DNA of 52,405 nucleotides from Bacteroidales bacterium. GTDB taxonomy: Bacteria; Bacteroidota; Bacteroidia; Bacteroidales; F082. The stretch covers positions 1-52,405 of the forward strand of contig JAEEII010000098.1 of assembly GCA_016281295.1 (NCBI GenBank). The letters run 5' to 3'. The notes under the pieces were generated by a model that ran no database searches, was not told the origin of the DNA, and worked only from the letters and a program-made list of their open reading frames with translations. Positions within the stretch are counted from its first letter, which is position 1, and each line of letters starts with the position of its first letter. A program made the translations under genes and the position numbers. Positions 41,434 to 52,405 of the stretch are shown here, one piece after another.

Positions 41434-41745
41434 TTAAGCTTGCGCTTTCGGGCCGCCCATGGTGAAAGGAGGCATGATATCGCCACCCACTTCTTTGATG
41501 GGGCCAAAATTGGATTCGTATTTGCTGATATTGTCAGCCAAGGCCTTGAAGAGGCGTTTGGCATGTTGGGGTGTCATCACGATTCTTGACTTGACTTTGG
41601 CTTTGGGTGCGCCAGGCATCATGCTCACAAAATCCACGACAAACTCGGTTGGTGAGTGGGTAATGATAGCCAAGTTTGAATAAATACCACCGGCAATTTC
41701 ATCGGTCAACTCAATATTGATTTGGTTTTTTTGTTTTTCGTCCAT
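41434..41745 (-). CDS. DUF3467 protein
   Basis: This 103-residue small protein has the DUF3467 pattern: INIELTDEIAGGIYSNLAII, TEFVVDFVSMMPG, then SRIVMTPQHAKRLFKALADNI and a glycine- and proline-rich end. The function is unknown. The family is often found close to rpoC in Bacteroidota, as here, 75 bases downstream of rpoC behind its terminator. No membrane or signal segment is present. Confidence 0.9.
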   Translation of the reverse strand: MDEKQKNQINIELTDEIAGGIYSNLAIITHSPTEFVVDFVSMMPGAPKAKVKSRIVMTPQHAKRLFKALADNISKYESNFGPIKEVGGDIMPPFTMGGPKAQA

Positions 41746-41769
41746 GATATCTTTAAATTATTTGATTAT

Positions 41770-41802
41770 AAAAAATAGAGACGCCATGATATGACGTCTC
41801 TA
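41770..41802 (-). terminator. Intrinsic terminator after rpoC
   Basis: On the minus strand TAGAGACG (41802-41795) pairs with CGTCTCTA (41783-41776), eight perfect pairs with an 11-base loop, followed by six T (complement of 41770-41775). It lies 19 bases past the rpoC stop and should end the rplK-rpoC transcript, leaving DUF3467 to read-through or its own promoter. Confidence 0.8.
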
Positions 41803-41820
41803 CAAGTTTACGTGATTGGA

Positions 41821-44800
41821 TCAATCAGCCATGACAGCGCCTTGAGCCTTCAATTTTTCGTATTCCTCACGTGAAGCGACAATCAAGTCATCATACTCAC
41901 GAAGACCGGTACCGGCAGGAATCTTATGACCCACAATGACATTCTCCTTCATTCCGAGGAGATAGTCGGTCTTGGCGCTGATAGCAGCGTTTGTCAGAAC
42001 CTTAGTGGTTTCCTGGAAGGATGCGGCAGACATAAAGCTGTCAGTCTGCAAAGCGGCGCGGGTGATACCTTGAAGCACCTGGCTGGCGGTAGCAGGCTCA
42101 GCAGGTCTGGTTTCCACCAACTTAAGGTCTTTACGTTTCAGCATAGAGTTCTCGTCACGAAGCTTCATCGCAGAGATAATCTGACCTTTGGAGAGTTCCT
42201 CAGAATCACCAGCATCGGTGACGACCATCTTGCCATAGATGTTATCGTTTTCTTCTTGGAACGTGAGTTTGCTAACCAGCTCGCCTTCAAGGAAGCGGGT
42301 GTCACCAGGTTCCATGATTTCGACTTTACGCATCATCTGGCGAACGATGACCTCAAAGTGCTTGTCGTTGATGGTCACACCTTGTGAACGATAGACGCTT
42401 TGCACCTCGTTGACGATATATTCCTGAACCTTCATCGGGCCCATGATGGCAAGGATGCTTGCAGGAGTGATGGCACCGTCAGACAGGGGTTGGCCTGCTT
42501 TGACATAGTCATTCTCCTGGGCAAGAATCTGCTTGGAGGTAGGCACGAGATAGCGTTTCTGATCGCCAGTCTTTGAAGTGACCACAATCTCACGGTTACC
42601 ACGTTTGAGTTTCTTCTCAAGATGGACGGTACCGTCGATCTCGGACACCACCGCAGGATCAGAGGGGTTACGAGCCTCAAACAGCTCAGTAACACGCGGC
42701 AGACCGCCAGTGATATCACCACCGCCAGAGACGTTACGCGGAATACGTACCAGCTGGTCACCAGCTTTAATCTCTTCGTTTTCATCGACGACCACGTGTG
42801 CATCCACAGGAAGGTCATAAACCACAAGGGCTTCACCGTTTTCATCGACAATCTCGATCTGAGGATTCTTCGTGCCTCTCTTACCTTCGATGATGACGCG
42901 CTCACTGAAGCCAGTCTCCGCAATGGTCTCACTGTGATAAGTGATACCTTCGATCACATTGACGAAACGCACTTTGCCAGAGAACTCCGAAACGATAGTG
43001 GCGTTGTAGGGGTCCCATTCGAAGATCTTGTCGCCCTTCTTCACTTCCTCACCGCTACCGAAATACAACTTGGCACCGTAAGGAATGTTGACAGTCATCA
43101 GCACCACACCGGTATTCTTGTCGTGCAGTTTCAACTCAGCGGAACGACCAATCACAATCTGGCACTTACCACCGTCGCGTTCAGCATCGACAGCGCGGAG
43201 CTCATCAATTTCAAGGACACCGTCATATTTGGCATCGGTGCTGCTAACCACCAAGCCTTTGGATGCCTTACCTCCTTGGTGGAAGGTACGCAAGGTCAGC
43301 TGAGTACCAGGCTCACCGATGGACTGGGCAGCGATGACGCCGACGGCCTCACCTTTCTGAACCAGCTTGCCAGATGCCAGGTTACGTCCATAGCAGTTTG
43401 CGCAAACACCATGTTTTGCCTCGCAAGTCAACACGGAACGAATCTCGATGCTCTCAAGAGGTGATTCATCGATGGCTTCTGCCAGTTCCTCGTTAATCTC
43501 CTCGCCACCAGCGATAATCAACTCGCCAGTCGCAGGATGGAAGATGTCATGCAAAGCAACACGACCGAGGATGCGGTCATACAACAAGGAGTGTTTACCT
43601 TTTTCTTTGATTTCTTCACCACGCGAAACAGTCAAACCACGCAAGGTGCCGCAGTCTTTGCAGGTGATGATGACATCGTGAGCCACGTCCACCAAACGAC
43701 GGGTCAGGTAACCAGCGTCAGCGGTCTTCAAAGCGGTATCTGCCAAACCCTTACGGGCACCGTGTGTAGAGATAAAGTACTCCAACACCGACAGACCTTC
43801 CTGGAAGTTGGACAAAATCGGGTTCTCGATGATTTCTGCACCACCAGAGCCAGCTTTCATAGGCTTGGCCATCAAACCTCTCATACCGCAGAGCTGTGAA
43901 ACCTGAGCCTCGGAACCACGAGCGCCAGAGTGCAGCATCATGTACACTGGGTTGAAACCCTGGTCATCCGATGACAGCAAATCCATCACCTCTTTGGTCA
44001 GTTTGGTGTTCACATCCGTCCAAAGGTCAACGATTTGGTTATAACGCTCGTTAGGACCCATGAAACCCATCTTTTCGTATTCACGGATTTCGGCGGCCTT
44101 GGCGTTAGCGTCTTTAATCAAGGTTTCCTTTGCGGCAGGCACCAAGACGTTGCCGAGGTTGAACGACAAACCGCCTTTGTAAGCCATGTAGTATCCCATG
44201 TTCTTGATATCATCAAGGAACTTGGTGGTCACAGCGGTACCGAGCAGACGCACCATCTCGCCGACGATGCTACGGAACGATTTCTTGGTCAGCAGCTGGT
44301 TGATATAGCCATAGCCATCGGGAACCACTTGGTTGAAGATGACTCTACCCACTGTGGTTTCGATTTTCTTGGTGACGATCTCTCCGTTCTCGCGCACTTT
44401 GACACGGCAGTTGATGATGGCGTGCATATCCACTCTTCTCTCATTATGAGCGATGATGACCTCTTCAGGAGAGTAGAAGGACATGCCTTCACCCTTCACG
44501 ATATGATCGGGAGTGCTCTTACGAGGTTTGGTGATGTAATACAAGCCAAGAACCATGTCTTGTGAAGGAAGGGTGATCGGCGCACCATTGGAAGGATTCA
44601 AGATGTTGTGTGAGGCAAGCATCAAGATCTGAGCTTCGAGCACAGCAGCGTTGCCCAGCGGTACGTGGACAGCCATCTGGTCACCGTCGAAGTCAGCGTT
44701 GAAAGCCGTACACACCAAGGGGTGCAGACGGATAGCCTTGCCTTCGACCAGCTTAGGTTGGAAGGCCTGGATACCGAGACGGTGCAGTGTAGGAGCACGG

Positions 44801-46131
44801 TTCAGCAGGATCGGGTGGCCCTTGAGGATGTTCTCAAGGATATCCCACACCACAGGTTCCTTGCGGTCAACGATTTTCTTGGCCGATTTCACGGTCTTCA
44901 CGATGCCACGTTCAATCATCTTACGGATGACAAACGGCTTGAAGAGTTCGGCGGCCATGTCTTTAGGCAGACCGCATTCGTTCATATTCAAGTCAGGACC
45001 GACCACGATGACGGAACGGCCAGAATAGTCAACACGTTTACCGAGGAGGTTTTGACGGAAACGACCCTGCTTACCTTTCAAGCTGTCGCTCAAGGACTTC
45101 AGCGGGCGGTTAGAATCCGTTTTCACCGCACTTGATTTTCGTGAGTTATCAAACAACGAGTCAACAGCTTCCTGAAGCATACGTTTTTCATTACGCATGA
45201 TGACATCAGGAGCGTTAATCTCGATAAGTCTTTTCAGACGGTTGTTACGGATGATGACACGGCGATACAAGTCGTTGAGGTCAGAGGTGGCAAAACGACC
45301 ACCATCCAACGGGACGAGAGGTCTCAGCTCGGGAGGAATCACGGGAACGATTCTCACGATCATCCATTCCGGGCGGTTCTCCATGTGTTTGTTCGCCTCG
45401 CGGAAAGACTCGAACACTTGCAGACGTTTCAGGGCTTCCTGTTTACGCTGTTGAGCGGTCTCCGAATTGGCTTTGTCACGCAACTCATACGATTCTTTGT
45501 CGAGATCCAGTCTTGAGAGCAAGTCATAGACGGCTTCCGCACCCATCTTGGCGATGAACTTATTGGGGTCATCGTCAGGGAGATATTGGTTTTCAATCGG
45601 CAGTGTCTCTAACAGGTCGAGGTATTCCTCTTCCGTCAGGAACTCCATCTTTTGGACTTTACGACCTTCATTGTCGTTAGGGATGTCCGCACCTTCGAGT
45701 GCACCAGGTTGGATGACCACATAACGTTCATAATAGATGATGGCATCCAATTTCTTGGAGGGGATACCCAGCAGGGCACCAATCTTGTTAGGGAGGGAAC
45801 GGAAATACCAGATGTGAGCTACTGGAACCACCAGTTCGATATGACCCATACGTTCACGACGGACTTTTTTCTCCGTCACTTCGACGCCGCAATGGTCACA
45901 GATAGTTCCCCTGTAACGGATTCTCTTGTACTTACCGCAGTGGCATTCCCAGTCCTTGACAGGGCCAAAGATGCGCTCGCAGAACAAGCCATCACGTTCA
46001 GGTTTATAGGTACGGTAGTTGATGGTTTCCGGTTTCAGCACCTCGCCGTGAGAGCGGGCAAGGATGGATTCCGGAGAGGCAAGGCTAACCGTAATGCTGG
46101 CAAAGTTGCTATTGATAGTGTTATTGACCAT
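41821..46131 (-). CDS. rpoC: RNA polymerase beta' subunit
   Basis: This 1436-residue subunit has the N-terminal zinc site Cys63, Cys65, Cys78 and Cys81 (ECHCGK and ICDHCG), the catalytic [12 protein letters not shown] near residue 480, a bridge-helix/trigger-loop region ([18 protein letters not shown], then [17 protein letters not shown]) and the second zinc site (CKDCGTLRG and [13 protein letters not shown]). The length is normal for Bacteroidota. It starts 34 bases after rpoB and is followed by an intrinsic terminator. Confidence 0.98.
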   Translation of the reverse strand: MVNNTINSNFASITVSLASPESILARSHGEVLKPETINYRTYKPERDGLFCERIFGPVKDWECHCGKYKRIRYRGTICDHCGVEVTEKKVRRERMGHIELVVPVAHIWYFRSLPNKIGALLGIPSKKLDAIIYYERYVVIQPGALEGADIPNDNEGRKVQKMEFLTEEEYLDLLETLPIENQYLPDDDPNKFIAKMGAEAVYDLLSRLDLDKESYELRDKANSETAQQRKQEALKRLQVFESFREANKHMENRPEWMIVRIVPVIPPELRPLVPLDGGRFATSDLNDLYRRVIIRNNRLKRLIEINAPDVIMRNEKRMLQEAVDSLFDNSRKSSAVKTDSNRPLKSLSDSLKGKQGRFRQNLLGKRVDYSGRSVIVVGPDLNMNECGLPKDMAAELFKPFVIRKMIERGIVKTVKSAKKIVDRKEPVVWDILENILKGHPILLNRAPTLHRLGIQAFQPKLVEGKAIRLHPLVCTAFNADFDGDQMAVHVPLGNAAVLEAQILMLASHNILNPSNGAPITLPSQDMVLGLYYITKPRKSTPDHIVKGEGMSFYSPEEVIIAHNERRVDMHAIINCRVKVRENGEIVTKKIETTVGRVIFNQVVPDGYGYINQLLTKKSFRSIVGEMVRLLGTAVTTKFLDDIKNMGYYMAYKGGLSFNLGNVLVPAAKETLIKDANAKAAEIREYEKMGFMGPNERYNQIVDLWTDVNTKLTKEVMDLLSSDDQGFNPVYMMLHSGARGSEAQVSQLCGMRGLMAKPMKAGSGGAEIIENPILSNFQEGLSVLEYFISTHGARKGLADTALKTADAGYLTRRLVDVAHDVIITCKDCGTLRGLTVSRGEEIKEKGKHSLLYDRILGRVALHDIFHPATGELIIAGGEEINEELAEAIDESPLESIEIRSVLTCEAKHGVCANCYGRNLASGKLVQKGEAVGVIAAQSIGEPGTQLTLRTFHQGGKASKGLVVSSTDAKYDGVLEIDELRAVDAERDGGKCQIVIGRSAELKLHDKNTGVVLMTVNIPYGAKLYFGSGEEVKKGDKIFEWDPYNATIVSEFSGKVRFVNVIEGITYHSETIAETGFSERVIIEGKRGTKNPQIEIVDENGEALVVYDLPVDAHVVVDENEEIKAGDQLVRIPRNVSGGGDITGGLPRVTELFEARNPSDPAVVSEIDGTVHLEKKLKRGNREIVVTSKTGDQKRYLVPTSKQILAQENDYVKAGQPLSDGAITPASILAIMGPMKVQEYIVNEVQSVYRSQGVTINDKHFEVIVRQMMRKVEIMEPGDTRFLEGELVSKLTFQEENDNIYGKMVVTDAGDSEELSKGQIISAMKLRDENSMLKRKDLKLVETRPAEPATASQVLQGITRAALQTDSFMSAASFQETTKVLTNAAISAKTDYLLGMKENVIVGHKIPAGTGLREYDDLIVASREEYEKLKAQGAVMAD

Positions 46132-46165
46132 ATATTATCCTATGTTTATTCAGTGTTAGTTCACA

Positions 46166-49100
46166 TCAATTCAAAACATTTCCATCCTTGTCCTTGAAGG
46201 TGACTTCCAGTCCCAGTCCGCGGAGTTCGTGGATAAGGACATTGAAGGACTCAGGCGTGCCCGGAACCGGCATGTTGTCGCCTTTGACGATGGCCTCGTA
46301 GGCCTTGGCGCGTCCGACGACGTCATCCGACTTGACGGTAAGGATTTCCTGAAGAACATTACTGGCGCCGAAAGCTTCGAGGGCCCAGACCTCCATTTCT
46401 CCGAAACGCTGACCGCCGAACTGAGCTTTACCGCCGAGAGGCTGTTGCGTAATCAAGGAGTAAGGTCCGATAGAACGAGCATGCATCTTGTCATCAACCA
46501 TGTGGTGCAGCTTCAGCATGTAGATATAACCCACGGTGGCCGGCTGGTCGAAAGGTTCACCCGTCTCGCCGTCATAGAGCTGGACACGACCATTCTTGGG
46601 AAGGCCGGCCTTTTCCATCAATGCGTTGATTTGTTCGAGTGAAGCGCCGTCGAAGATAGGCGTAGCGAACTTCAAACCGAGTTCATGGCCAGCCCAACCC
46701 AACACGGTCTCATAGATCTGACCCAGGTTCATACGGGAAGGCACGCCCAAGGGGTTCAGCACGATATCAACCGGAGTGCCATCAGCGAGGAAAGGCATGT
46801 CCTCGGCGCGGACGATACGCGACACGATACCCTTATTTCCGTGACGACCGGCCATCTTGTCACCAATCATCAGCTTACGTTTCTTGGCCACATACACCTT
46901 CGCCATCTGGATGATGCCGTTCGGGAGCTCGTCACCCACACTGGCGACATACTTCTCACGGTTGTATTTGCCTTGCACTTCCTTGAATTTGACCGAATAG
47001 TTGTCAATCAAAGTGACGACCATAGCATTTTTCTCCTCGTCGCTGGTCCAGTGGTTCGGGTTGACGATGGTATAGTCAAGTTCCATCAAGGTCTTCGGCG
47101 AGAACTTCACGCGCTTGGGTATCAGCTGCTCCTTATAATTATTATAGACGCCGGCAGAAGTTTGCCCGTTGAGGATGACCGTGAGTTTATCGACCATCTT
47201 CTTCTTGAGCTCGTCGAGTTCGACTTTTGCCGCGGCATCGATCTTAGCGATATCCTCTTTGTCCTTGGCTTTGGCCTTACGGTCTTTCTGAAGTCTTGAG
47301 AACAAGCGTTTGCCAATGACCACACCTTTCATAGAAGGACCCGCTTTGAGGGAGGCGTTCTTCACATCCCCTGCCTTGTCGCCGAAGATGGCGCGAAGCA
47401 GTTTCTCTTCGGGTGTCGGGTCGCTTTCACCTTTAGGCGTGATTTTACCGATGAGGATGTCACCTTCCGTGACTTCAGCACCCACACGGATCAAGCCATG
47501 ATCATCAAGGTCTTTGGTAGCGTCGGCACTGACATTCGGGATATCGTTGGTCAGTTCCTCGAGTCCGCGTTTGGTGTCGCGCACTTCCAGGGTGAATTCT
47601 TCCACGTGGATAGAGGTGAACAAGTCCTCTTTGACGATGCGTTCAGAAATCACGATAGCATCCTCATAGTTGTATCCTTTCCAAGGCATGAAGGCCACCT
47701 TAAGGTTACGTCCCAGGGCGAGGTCGCCATTCTGGGTGCCATAGCCTTGAGTGATCACATCACCTTTATGCACACGTTGCCCGCGGCGCACGGTAGGTTT
47801 GATGTTAATACTCGTATTTTGGTTGGTACGGGCATACTTGGTCAGATAATAGGTCTTGAAGTCGTCATCCATGCTGACGAGGCGTTCTGCGTCAGTACGA
47901 TCATACTTGATAGTGATTTTGGTGGAGTCAACAAAGACCACTTCTCCTTCTCCTTCGGCGGTGATAAGAACGCGAGAATCCTTGGCAACATAGCGTTCAA
48001 TACCAGTGCCGACGATAGGAGCTTCGGGGTTCATGAGCGGCACAGCTTGACGCATCATGTTCGATCCCATCAAAGCACGGTTGGCGTCGTCATGCTCGAG
48101 GAAGGGAATCAAAGAAGCAGCGATGGAGGCGATTTGGTTGGGTCCCACATCGATCAGTTCGATTTCTTCGGGAGTGACGATAGGATAGTCAGCCACCTTA
48201 CGGGCCTTGATGTAAGGCTCAGAGAAGTGACCGTTATCATCCATAGGCGTGATAGCCTGGGCGATGGTTTTATTTTCTTCTTCCTCAGCAGTTAGATAGA
48301 CAGGCGGCACGCTGAAATCAACGGTACCGTTTTTCACCTCACGGTAGGGAGTCTCAATAAAGCCGAGGCTGTTAATCTTGGCGAAGACGCATAGTGAGGA
48401 AATCAAACCGATGTTAGGACCTTCAGGGGTCTCGATGGTACACAGACGACCATAGTGGGTATAGTGCACGTCACGCACCTCGAAACCGGCGCGGTCACGT
48501 GACAGACCGCCAGGACCCAAGGCCGAGATACGGCGCTTGTGGGTCACTTCGGAAAGCGGGTTGGTTTGGTCCATGAACTGGGACAGCTGGTTGGTACCAA
48601 AGAACGAGTTGATCACCGATGACAGTGTCTTAGCGTTGATGAGGTCCATAGGGGTAAACACCTCGTTATCGCGGACGTTCATACGTTCACGGATGGTGCG
48701 AGCCATACGGGCGAGGCCGACGCCGAACTGGGCGTAGAGCTGTTCGCCCACGGTACGGATACGACGGTTGCTCAAGTGGTCGATATCATCCACTTCAGCT
48801 TTGCCACTCAGCATTTCCACCAGGTATTTGATGATGGCGATGATGTCCTCTTTGGTAAGGACACGAGTCTCGGCGTTGATGTCGAGATTCAGTTTGCGGT
48901 TGATACGGTAACGACCCACCAGGCCGAGGTCATAACGTTTATCGGAGAAGAACAGCTTCTCGATGATGCCGCGAGCTGTTTCCTCATCGGGCGGGTCGGC
49001 GCTACGGAGGAGTCGATAGATATATTCCACTGCTTCCTTTTCGGAGTTGCAGGTATCTCTATTCAAGGTATTGAAAATCACGGAGAAGTCGGAGGCACGG

Positions 49101-50008
49101 CCTTCTTCATCCACTTCATCTTCGCGATGGAGGAAGATGGTTTTGGTACCCGAGTCGATGATTTTCTGGATATGATCTTCTTCGAGAACGGTCTCACGTT
49201 CCAGAATGATCTCCTTACGTTCATTGGAAACGCATTCGCCGGTATCCTCGTTGACGAAGTCCTCGAAATAGGAATGGAGGACGCGGGCGGCAAGTTTACG
49301 GCCCAGCACGCGTTTCAGGCTGGTTTTGTTCACCTTAACCTCTTCAGTAAGGTTAAAAATCTCGAGGATTTCCTTGTCGGTGGCATAGCCGATGGCACGG
49401 AGCAAGGTGGTGATAGGCAATTTCTTTTTTCGGTCGATGTAAGCATACATCACATCGTTGATATCGGTGGAGAATTCCATCCATGATCCTTTGAAGGGGA
49501 TGATACGAGCCGAATACAACGTTTTACCATTGGCGTGTTGGCTTTGGCCAAAAAACACACCGGGCGAACGGTGAAGTTGGGAGACAACCACACGTTCAGC
49601 GCCATTGATAACGAAGGTGCCGCGAGGCGTCATATAAGGGATCATACCCAGATAGACATCCTGATCGACGGTTTTAAAGTCCTCGTTGTCATCGTCCGTA
49701 CAGGAAAGTCTCAATTTAGCTTTGAGCGGGACGCTGAAGGTCAGGCCACGTTCGATACATTCTTCGATGCTATAGCGTGGTGCATCGATATAATAATCGA
49801 GAAATTCGAGGACGAAGTTATTTCTTGCGTCAGTGATGGGGAAATTTTCAGAAAAGACCTTGTACAGTCCTTCATTCTTCCTGTTATCGGGATTGGTTTC
49901 CAATTGGAAGAAATCTTTGAACGACTGAAGCTGAATATCCAGAAAGTCAGGATATTCGAAAGGCTTTTTAATCGACGCGAAGTTGATTCTTTCAGTAGTT
50001 GTTGCCAA
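46166..50008 (-). CDS. rpoB: RNA polymerase beta subunit
   Basis: This 1280-residue subunit shows [20 protein letters not shown], the rifampicin-pocket segments [20 protein letters not shown] and [19 protein letters not shown] (both with wild-type-looking residues), and the late [12 protein letters not shown]. It begins at a TTG codon (50008): an in-frame TAA lies four codons upstream, and the next ATG codon is beyond residue 100, while residues 7 onward ([17 protein letters not shown]) match the family start. It is separated from rplL by a 157-base region with a strong hairpin. Confidence 0.98.
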   Translation of the reverse strand: MATTTERINFASIKKPFEYPDFLDIQLQSFKDFFQLETNPDNRKNEGLYKVFSENFPITDARNNFVLEFLDYYIDAPRYSIEECIERGLTFSVPLKAKLRLSCTDDDNEDFKTVDQDVYLGMIPYMTPRGTFVINGAERVVVSQLHRSPGVFFGQSQHANGKTLYSARIIPFKGSWMEFSTDINDVMYAYIDRKKKLPITTLLRAIGYATDKEILEIFNLTEEVKVNKTSLKRVLGRKLAARVLHSYFEDFVNEDTGECVSNERKEIILERETVLEEDHIQKIIDSGTKTIFLHREDEVDEEGRASDFSVIFNTLNRDTCNSEKEAVEYIYRLLRSADPPDEETARGIIEKLFFSDKRYDLGLVGRYRINRKLNLDINAETRVLTKEDIIAIIKYLVEMLSGKAEVDDIDHLSNRRIRTVGEQLYAQFGVGLARMARTIRERMNVRDNEVFTPMDLINAKTLSSVINSFFGTNQLSQFMDQTNPLSEVTHKRRISALGPGGLSRDRAGFEVRDVHYTHYGRLCTIETPEGPNIGLISSLCVFAKINSLGFIETPYREVKNGTVDFSVPPVYLTAEEEENKTIAQAITPMDDNGHFSEPYIKARKVADYPIVTPEEIELIDVGPNQIASIAASLIPFLEHDDANRALMGSNMMRQAVPLMNPEAPIVGTGIERYVAKDSRVLITAEGEGEVVFVDSTKITIKYDRTDAERLVSMDDDFKTYYLTKYARTNQNTSINIKPTVRRGQRVHKGDVITQGYGTQNGDLALGRNLKVAFMPWKGYNYEDAIVISERIVKEDLFTSIHVEEFTLEVRDTKRGLEELTNDIPNVSADATKDLDDHGLIRVGAEVTEGDILIGKITPKGESDPTPEEKLLRAIFGDKAGDVKNASLKAGPSMKGVVIGKRLFSRLQKDRKAKAKDKEDIAKIDAAAKVELDELKKKMVDKLTVILNGQTSAGVYNNYKEQLIPKRVKFSPKTLMELDYTIVNPNHWTSDEEKNAMVVTLIDNYSVKFKEVQGKYNREKYVASVGDELPNGIIQMAKVYVAKKRKLMIGDKMAGRHGNKGIVSRIVRAEDMPFLADGTPVDIVLNPLGVPSRMNLGQIYETVLGWAGHELGLKFATPIFDGASLEQINALMEKAGLPKNGRVQLYDGETGEPFDQPATVGYIYMLKLHHMVDDKMHARSIGPYSLITQQPLGGKAQFGGQRFGEMEVWALEAFGASNVLQEILTVKSDDVVGRAKAYEAIVKGDNMPVPGTPESFNVLIHELRGLGLEVTFKDKDGNVLN

Positions 50009-50070
50009 GGTGTTTAGGTTTTAAAGGTGTGTAGAGAAATAAAGAACGGACGAAAAGAATAAGAAACGAA

Positions 50071-50086
50071 TTTCTTAAAGCGAAAA
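50071..50086 (-). other. Small hairpin with UUCG loop ahead of rpoB
   Basis: On the minus strand AAGAAA-TTCG-TTTCTT forms six pairs closed by a UUCG tetraloop. It sits 62 bases before the rpoB start codon, just past the larger hairpin. Confidence 0.45.
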
Positions 50087-50095
50087 ATAGGCACA

Positions 50096-50131
50096 AACCT
50101 CAGTCCCGAAATTGGCTGTGGGACTGAGGTT
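50096..50131 (-). promoter_or_regulatory. Long hairpin between rplL and rpoB (attenuator or processing site)
   Basis: AACCTCAGTCCC (50096-50107) and GGGACTGAGGTT (50120-50131) form 12 perfect pairs around a 12-base loop. On the minus strand the downstream side has CTATTTTTCG but no immediate T-run, so partial termination or RNase III-type cleavage is more likely than full termination. Enteric bacteria have an attenuator and processing site at the same place; similarity here is positional. Confidence 0.7.
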
Positions 50132-50165
50132 GAATGCCACAAATTTTGCAGGAAATAAATCCTTC

Positions 50166-50543
50166 TTATTTAATTTCAACTTCTGCACCTGCTTCTTCGA
50201 GTTGAGCTTTAAGTGCATTAGCTTCGTCTTTGCTCACACCTTCCTTGATAGCCTTAGGAGCTGCATCGACGAGTTCCTTAGCTTCCTTGAGGCCGAGGCT
50301 GGTAAGTTCTTTCACCAGTTTCACGACGCCCAATTTGGCTGCACCGGCTGATTTCAGGATGACATCGAAAGAAGTCTTTTCTTCAGCAGCGGCGGCGGCG
50401 CCACCAGCAGCAGGAGCGGCGACTGCGACAGCAGCAGCAGCAGGTTCAATACCGTATTCTTCTTTCAAAATGGTAGCGAGTTCATTTACTTCCTTAACAG
50501 TAAGATTCACTAATTGTTCAGCAAAAGCTTTAAGATCTGCCAT
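50166..50543 (-). CDS. rplL: Ribosomal protein bL12 (L7/L12)
   Basis: This 125-residue stalk protein has an N-terminal dimerisation helix region ([20 protein letters not shown]), an alanine- and glycine-rich flexible hinge (residues about 37-55) and the C-terminal factor-binding domain ([20 protein letters not shown] and on to [15 protein letters not shown]). It recruits translation factors on the large subunit. It lies 69 bases after rplJ. Confidence 0.98.
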   Translation of the reverse strand: MADLKAFAEQLVNLTVKEVNELATILKEEYGIEPAAAAVAVAAPAAGGAAAAAEEKTSFDVILKSAGAAKLGVVKLVKELTSLGLKEAKELVDAAPKAIKEGVSKDEANALKAQLEEAGAEVEIK

Positions 50544-50612
50544 TTTACTTTTATTTTTTAAGAGTTTTACAATTTTTTTCTTTAGTTGTGAATGGTATCC
50601 ATTCGATGATAT

Positions 50613-51134
50613 TTATTCTGCCTTTTCTGATAACGTTTCGAGAATACCGGAGAGTTTGTGTCCACCGGACTGGAGGCCGCTGATGACGTTCTTGATCGGT
50701 GACTCGAGCAGAGCGATGATGTCGGCGATCAATTCGTTCTTCGACTTGATGCTGCAGAGGGTGTCGATCATATCGTCGCCAATATAGCAGCATTCCTCGA
50801 TGAAGGCGCCCTTCAGGATAGGACGATCACTTTTTTGACGGAAATTCTTGATCAGTTTAGCGGGGGCATTACCCGTCTCGCACAGCATCACGGCTGTTGA
50901 ACCCTTGAGGACATTGTAAAGATCAGCATAATCTTTATCCATGTTCTGCATAGCCTTATGGAGGAGGGAGTTTTTCACAACGAGCATTTTGATGCCACTA
51001 TTGAAGCACTGTCTTCTAAGCTGGCTGGTCTTCTCGGCGTTGAGGTCGGAGATGTCGGTCAGATAGAAATTAGGACAAGCCTGCAGTTCCGCGAGTATGG
51101 AGTCGATAATGATTTGTTTATCTTCTTTTCTCAT
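50613..51134 (-). CDS. rplJ: Ribosomal protein uL10
   Basis: This 173-residue protein anchors L12 dimers to the large subunit. It begins MRKEDKQIIIDSILAEL, with YLTDISDLNAEKTSQLRRQC and VVKNSLLHKAM in the rRNA-binding domain, then GSTAVMLCETGNAPAKLIKNF. The C-terminal helix that binds L12 ends in LSGILETLSEKAE. It starts 18 bases after rplA, leaving little room for the long autoregulatory leader known from enteric bacteria. Confidence 0.97.
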   Translation of the reverse strand: MRKEDKQIIIDSILAELQACPNFYLTDISDLNAEKTSQLRRQCFNSGIKMLVVKNSLLHKAMQNMDKDYADLYNVLKGSTAVMLCETGNAPAKLIKNFRQKSDRPILKGAFIEECCYIGDDMIDTLCSIKSKNELIADIIALLESPIKNVISGLQSGGHKLSGILETLSEKAE

Positions 51135-51152
51135 TTCAATAACCTTTCAACT

Positions 51153-51848
51153 TTAGATTGCTACTGATTTAATATCGATCTGCACACCCGGGCTCATGGT
51201 ACTTGAGATGTAAACACTCTTGACGTAAGTACCTTTTGCGGCTGCTGGTTTCAATTTGATAACGGTAGAGATCAACTCCTTGGCGTTATCAAAGATTTTC
51301 TCTGGAGTGAAACTGACTTTCGCGACTGCAGCATTGATGATGCCGTACTTATCGACCTTGAAGTCGATCTTACCGGCTTTTACTTCTTGAACAGCTTTAC
51401 CAACCTCCATGGTCACCGTACCGGTCTTGGGGTTCGGCATCAATCCACGGGGACCGAGGATACGACCCAGAGCACCAACTTTCGGCATGATGTTAGGAGT
51501 AGTGATAATCACGTCAATATCAGTCCAACCATCCTTAATCTTCTGGATGTATTCATCCAGTCCGACGTAGTCGGCACCAGCATCCAAAGCTTCTTGTGCT
51601 TTGTCGGGGTTGCAGAGAACCAGGACGCGCACAACTTTACCTGTTCCGTGGGGAAGGGTGACGGAGCCACGCACCATTTGGTTGGCTTTACGTGGGTCAA
51701 CACCCAAACGGATGTTCAGGTCAACTGAAGCATCAAATTTGGTGTAAGTGATCTGTTTTACGATATTAACCGCTTCAATCAAGGAGTAACTCTTGCTTTT
51801 GTCGAACTTAGCCAAAGCTTCTTTCTTCTGTTTAGTGACTTTTGCCAT
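51153..51848 (-). CDS. rplA: Ribosomal protein uL1
   Basis: This 231-residue L1 stalk protein is identified by [56 protein letters not shown] and the closing [19 protein letters not shown]. It binds 23S rRNA and takes part in E-site tRNA release. It follows rplK by 39 bases in the same operon. Confidence 0.98.
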   Translation of the reverse strand: MAKVTKQKKEALAKFDKSKSYSLIEAVNIVKQITYTKFDASVDLNIRLGVDPRKANQMVRGSVTLPHGTGKVVRVLVLCNPDKAQEALDAGADYVGLDEYIQKIKDGWTDIDVIITTPNIMPKVGALGRILGPRGLMPNPKTGTVTMEVGKAVQEVKAGKIDFKVDKYGIINAAVAKVSFTPEKIFDNAKELISTVIKLKPAAAKGTYVKSVYISSTMSPGVQIDIKSVAI

Positions 51849-51887
51849 TTACCTAAGATTTTTTTGTTCTACAAATGCAACGAAGAC

Positions 51888-52334
51888 TTAGTCTTTCTTT
51901 AAAGGTGATTCGCCTGTTACCTTGACTCCCATGCTACGTGCCGTACCGGCGACCATAGACATGGCTGACTCGATGGTGAAGCAATTCATGTCCTTCATCT
52001 TGTCGGTTGCGATCTGGCGCACCTGATCCCAGGTGAGGCTACCCACCTTGGAACGGTTAGGTTCTTTCGAACCGCCTTTGATCTTGGCGACTTCGAGGAT
52101 AGACACGGCCACTGGGGAAGCCTTGACGATGAAGTCAAAGGACTTGTCCTTGTACACAGTGATGATGACCGGCAGCACTTTGCCTGCCTGATCCTGCGTA
52201 CGGGCGTTGAATTGCTTGCAGAACTCCATGATGTTCACGCCTTTGGAACCGAGGGCGGGTCCAACGGGTGGAGCGGGGTTCGCGGCTCCTCCTTTAATTT
52301 GCAGTTTGATTAATCCGCTTACTTCTTTTGCCAT
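51888..52334 (-). CDS. rplK: Ribosomal protein uL11
   Basis: This 148-residue protein binds the GTPase-associated region of 23S rRNA. The proline-rich [40 protein letters not shown] and the late [20 protein letters not shown] are diagnostic. It is the first complete gene of the operon in this window; the 71 bases upstream to the window edge contain nothing I can firmly call, although nusG is usually next. Confidence 0.98.
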   Translation of the reverse strand: MAKEVSGLIKLQIKGGAANPAPPVGPALGSKGVNIMEFCKQFNARTQDQAGKVLPVIITVYKDKSFDFIVKASPVAVSILEVAKIKGGSKEPNRSKVGSLTWDQVRQIATDKMKDMNCFTIESAMSMVAGTARSMGVKVTGESPLKKD

Positions 52335-52405
52335 TTTTTAATCCTTCATTAAAATGATAAGGAAAACTTCTCATTCACTTTTTGGGCTATTACTCCAACT
52401 TCACC

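Noticed and set aside
52335..52405. Possible tail of nusG upstream of rplK
   Set aside because: Only about five codons would fit before a TAA near 52390, and they do not match the usual NusG C-terminus; not enough to call.
1..52405. tRNA, rRNA, CRISPR arrays and complete insertion sequences
   Set aside because: No clover-leaf-like segments, spaced identical repeats or transposase-like proteins were recognised on either strand.

Overview
The window looks like a chromosomal segment from a Bacteroidales bacterium (phylum Bacteroidota) of a lineage with a type IX secretion system. Several things point there: promoters of the TAnnTTTG type, a PglZ-type response regulator (PorX), a DUF4835/PorD-like gene, a secreted peptidase with a C-terminal sorting tail, a Bacteroidota-type omega subunit and a BamD lipoprotein. 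No rRNA, tRNA, CRISPR array or complete insertion sequence is visible, and no stretch over 300 bases lacks a gene. The longest gaps are 26545-26774, 17013-17230 and 3296-3508; all are AT-rich.

Region 1 (1-20825, all minus strand) is a surface-polysaccharide locus, read from high to low coordinates. It starts with a Bacteroidota promoter and a CCG-type Fe-S protein. Next come a WlbB/WlbC-like acetyltransferase and aminotransferase, an initiating sugar transferase, the ABC-exporter permease Wzm, gmd and fcl (GDP-L-fucose synthesis), a nucleotidyltransferase with an SDR, two tandem GT8 glycosyltransferases, an RmlD-like reductase, the exporter ATPase Wzt, a WbsX protein, two GT2 enzymes, another glycosyltransferase and a polysaccharide deacetylase. 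The locus carries three passenger genes with PD-(D/E)XK nuclease folds: two AAA-ATPase fusions and one GxxExxY protein. The GxxExxY gene sits between gmd and fcl and is flanked by inverted sets of three 9-bp repeats. At the left edge an incomplete ORF (1-210) continues the locus.

Region 2 (20920-25183, minus) is porX-tsaE-aroB-aroA. Region 3 (25312-35841) holds an HD phosphohydrolase, a small HTH protein, a PhnP-like metallo-hydrolase, DUF6913, dapA, a secreted M14 peptidase, bamD, rpoZ, porD and recN. Region 4 (35894-39078, minus) is argS-rsmE-DUF4159. Region 5 (39162-41369, plus) is pyrB-pyrI-lemA. It is preceded by what looks like a complete transcription attenuator: promoter, 53-codon leader ORF, U-rich pause tract and terminator hairpin read through by the leader ORF. 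Region 6 (41434-52334, minus) is DUF3467 and the rplK-rplA-rplJ-rplL-rpoB-rpoC operon, with a 12-bp hairpin between rplL and rpoB and a terminator after rpoC.

The best candidates for something undescribed are the pyrBI leader (attenuation like that of enteric bacteria, but with almost no 5' untranslated leader), the GxxExxY repeat cassette, a short intergenic repeat word that has become coding sequence in an ATPase, a duplicated palindromic element at two convergent gene ends, a roughly 19% GC patch inside aroA, and a base-composition step at the domain boundary of Wzt.
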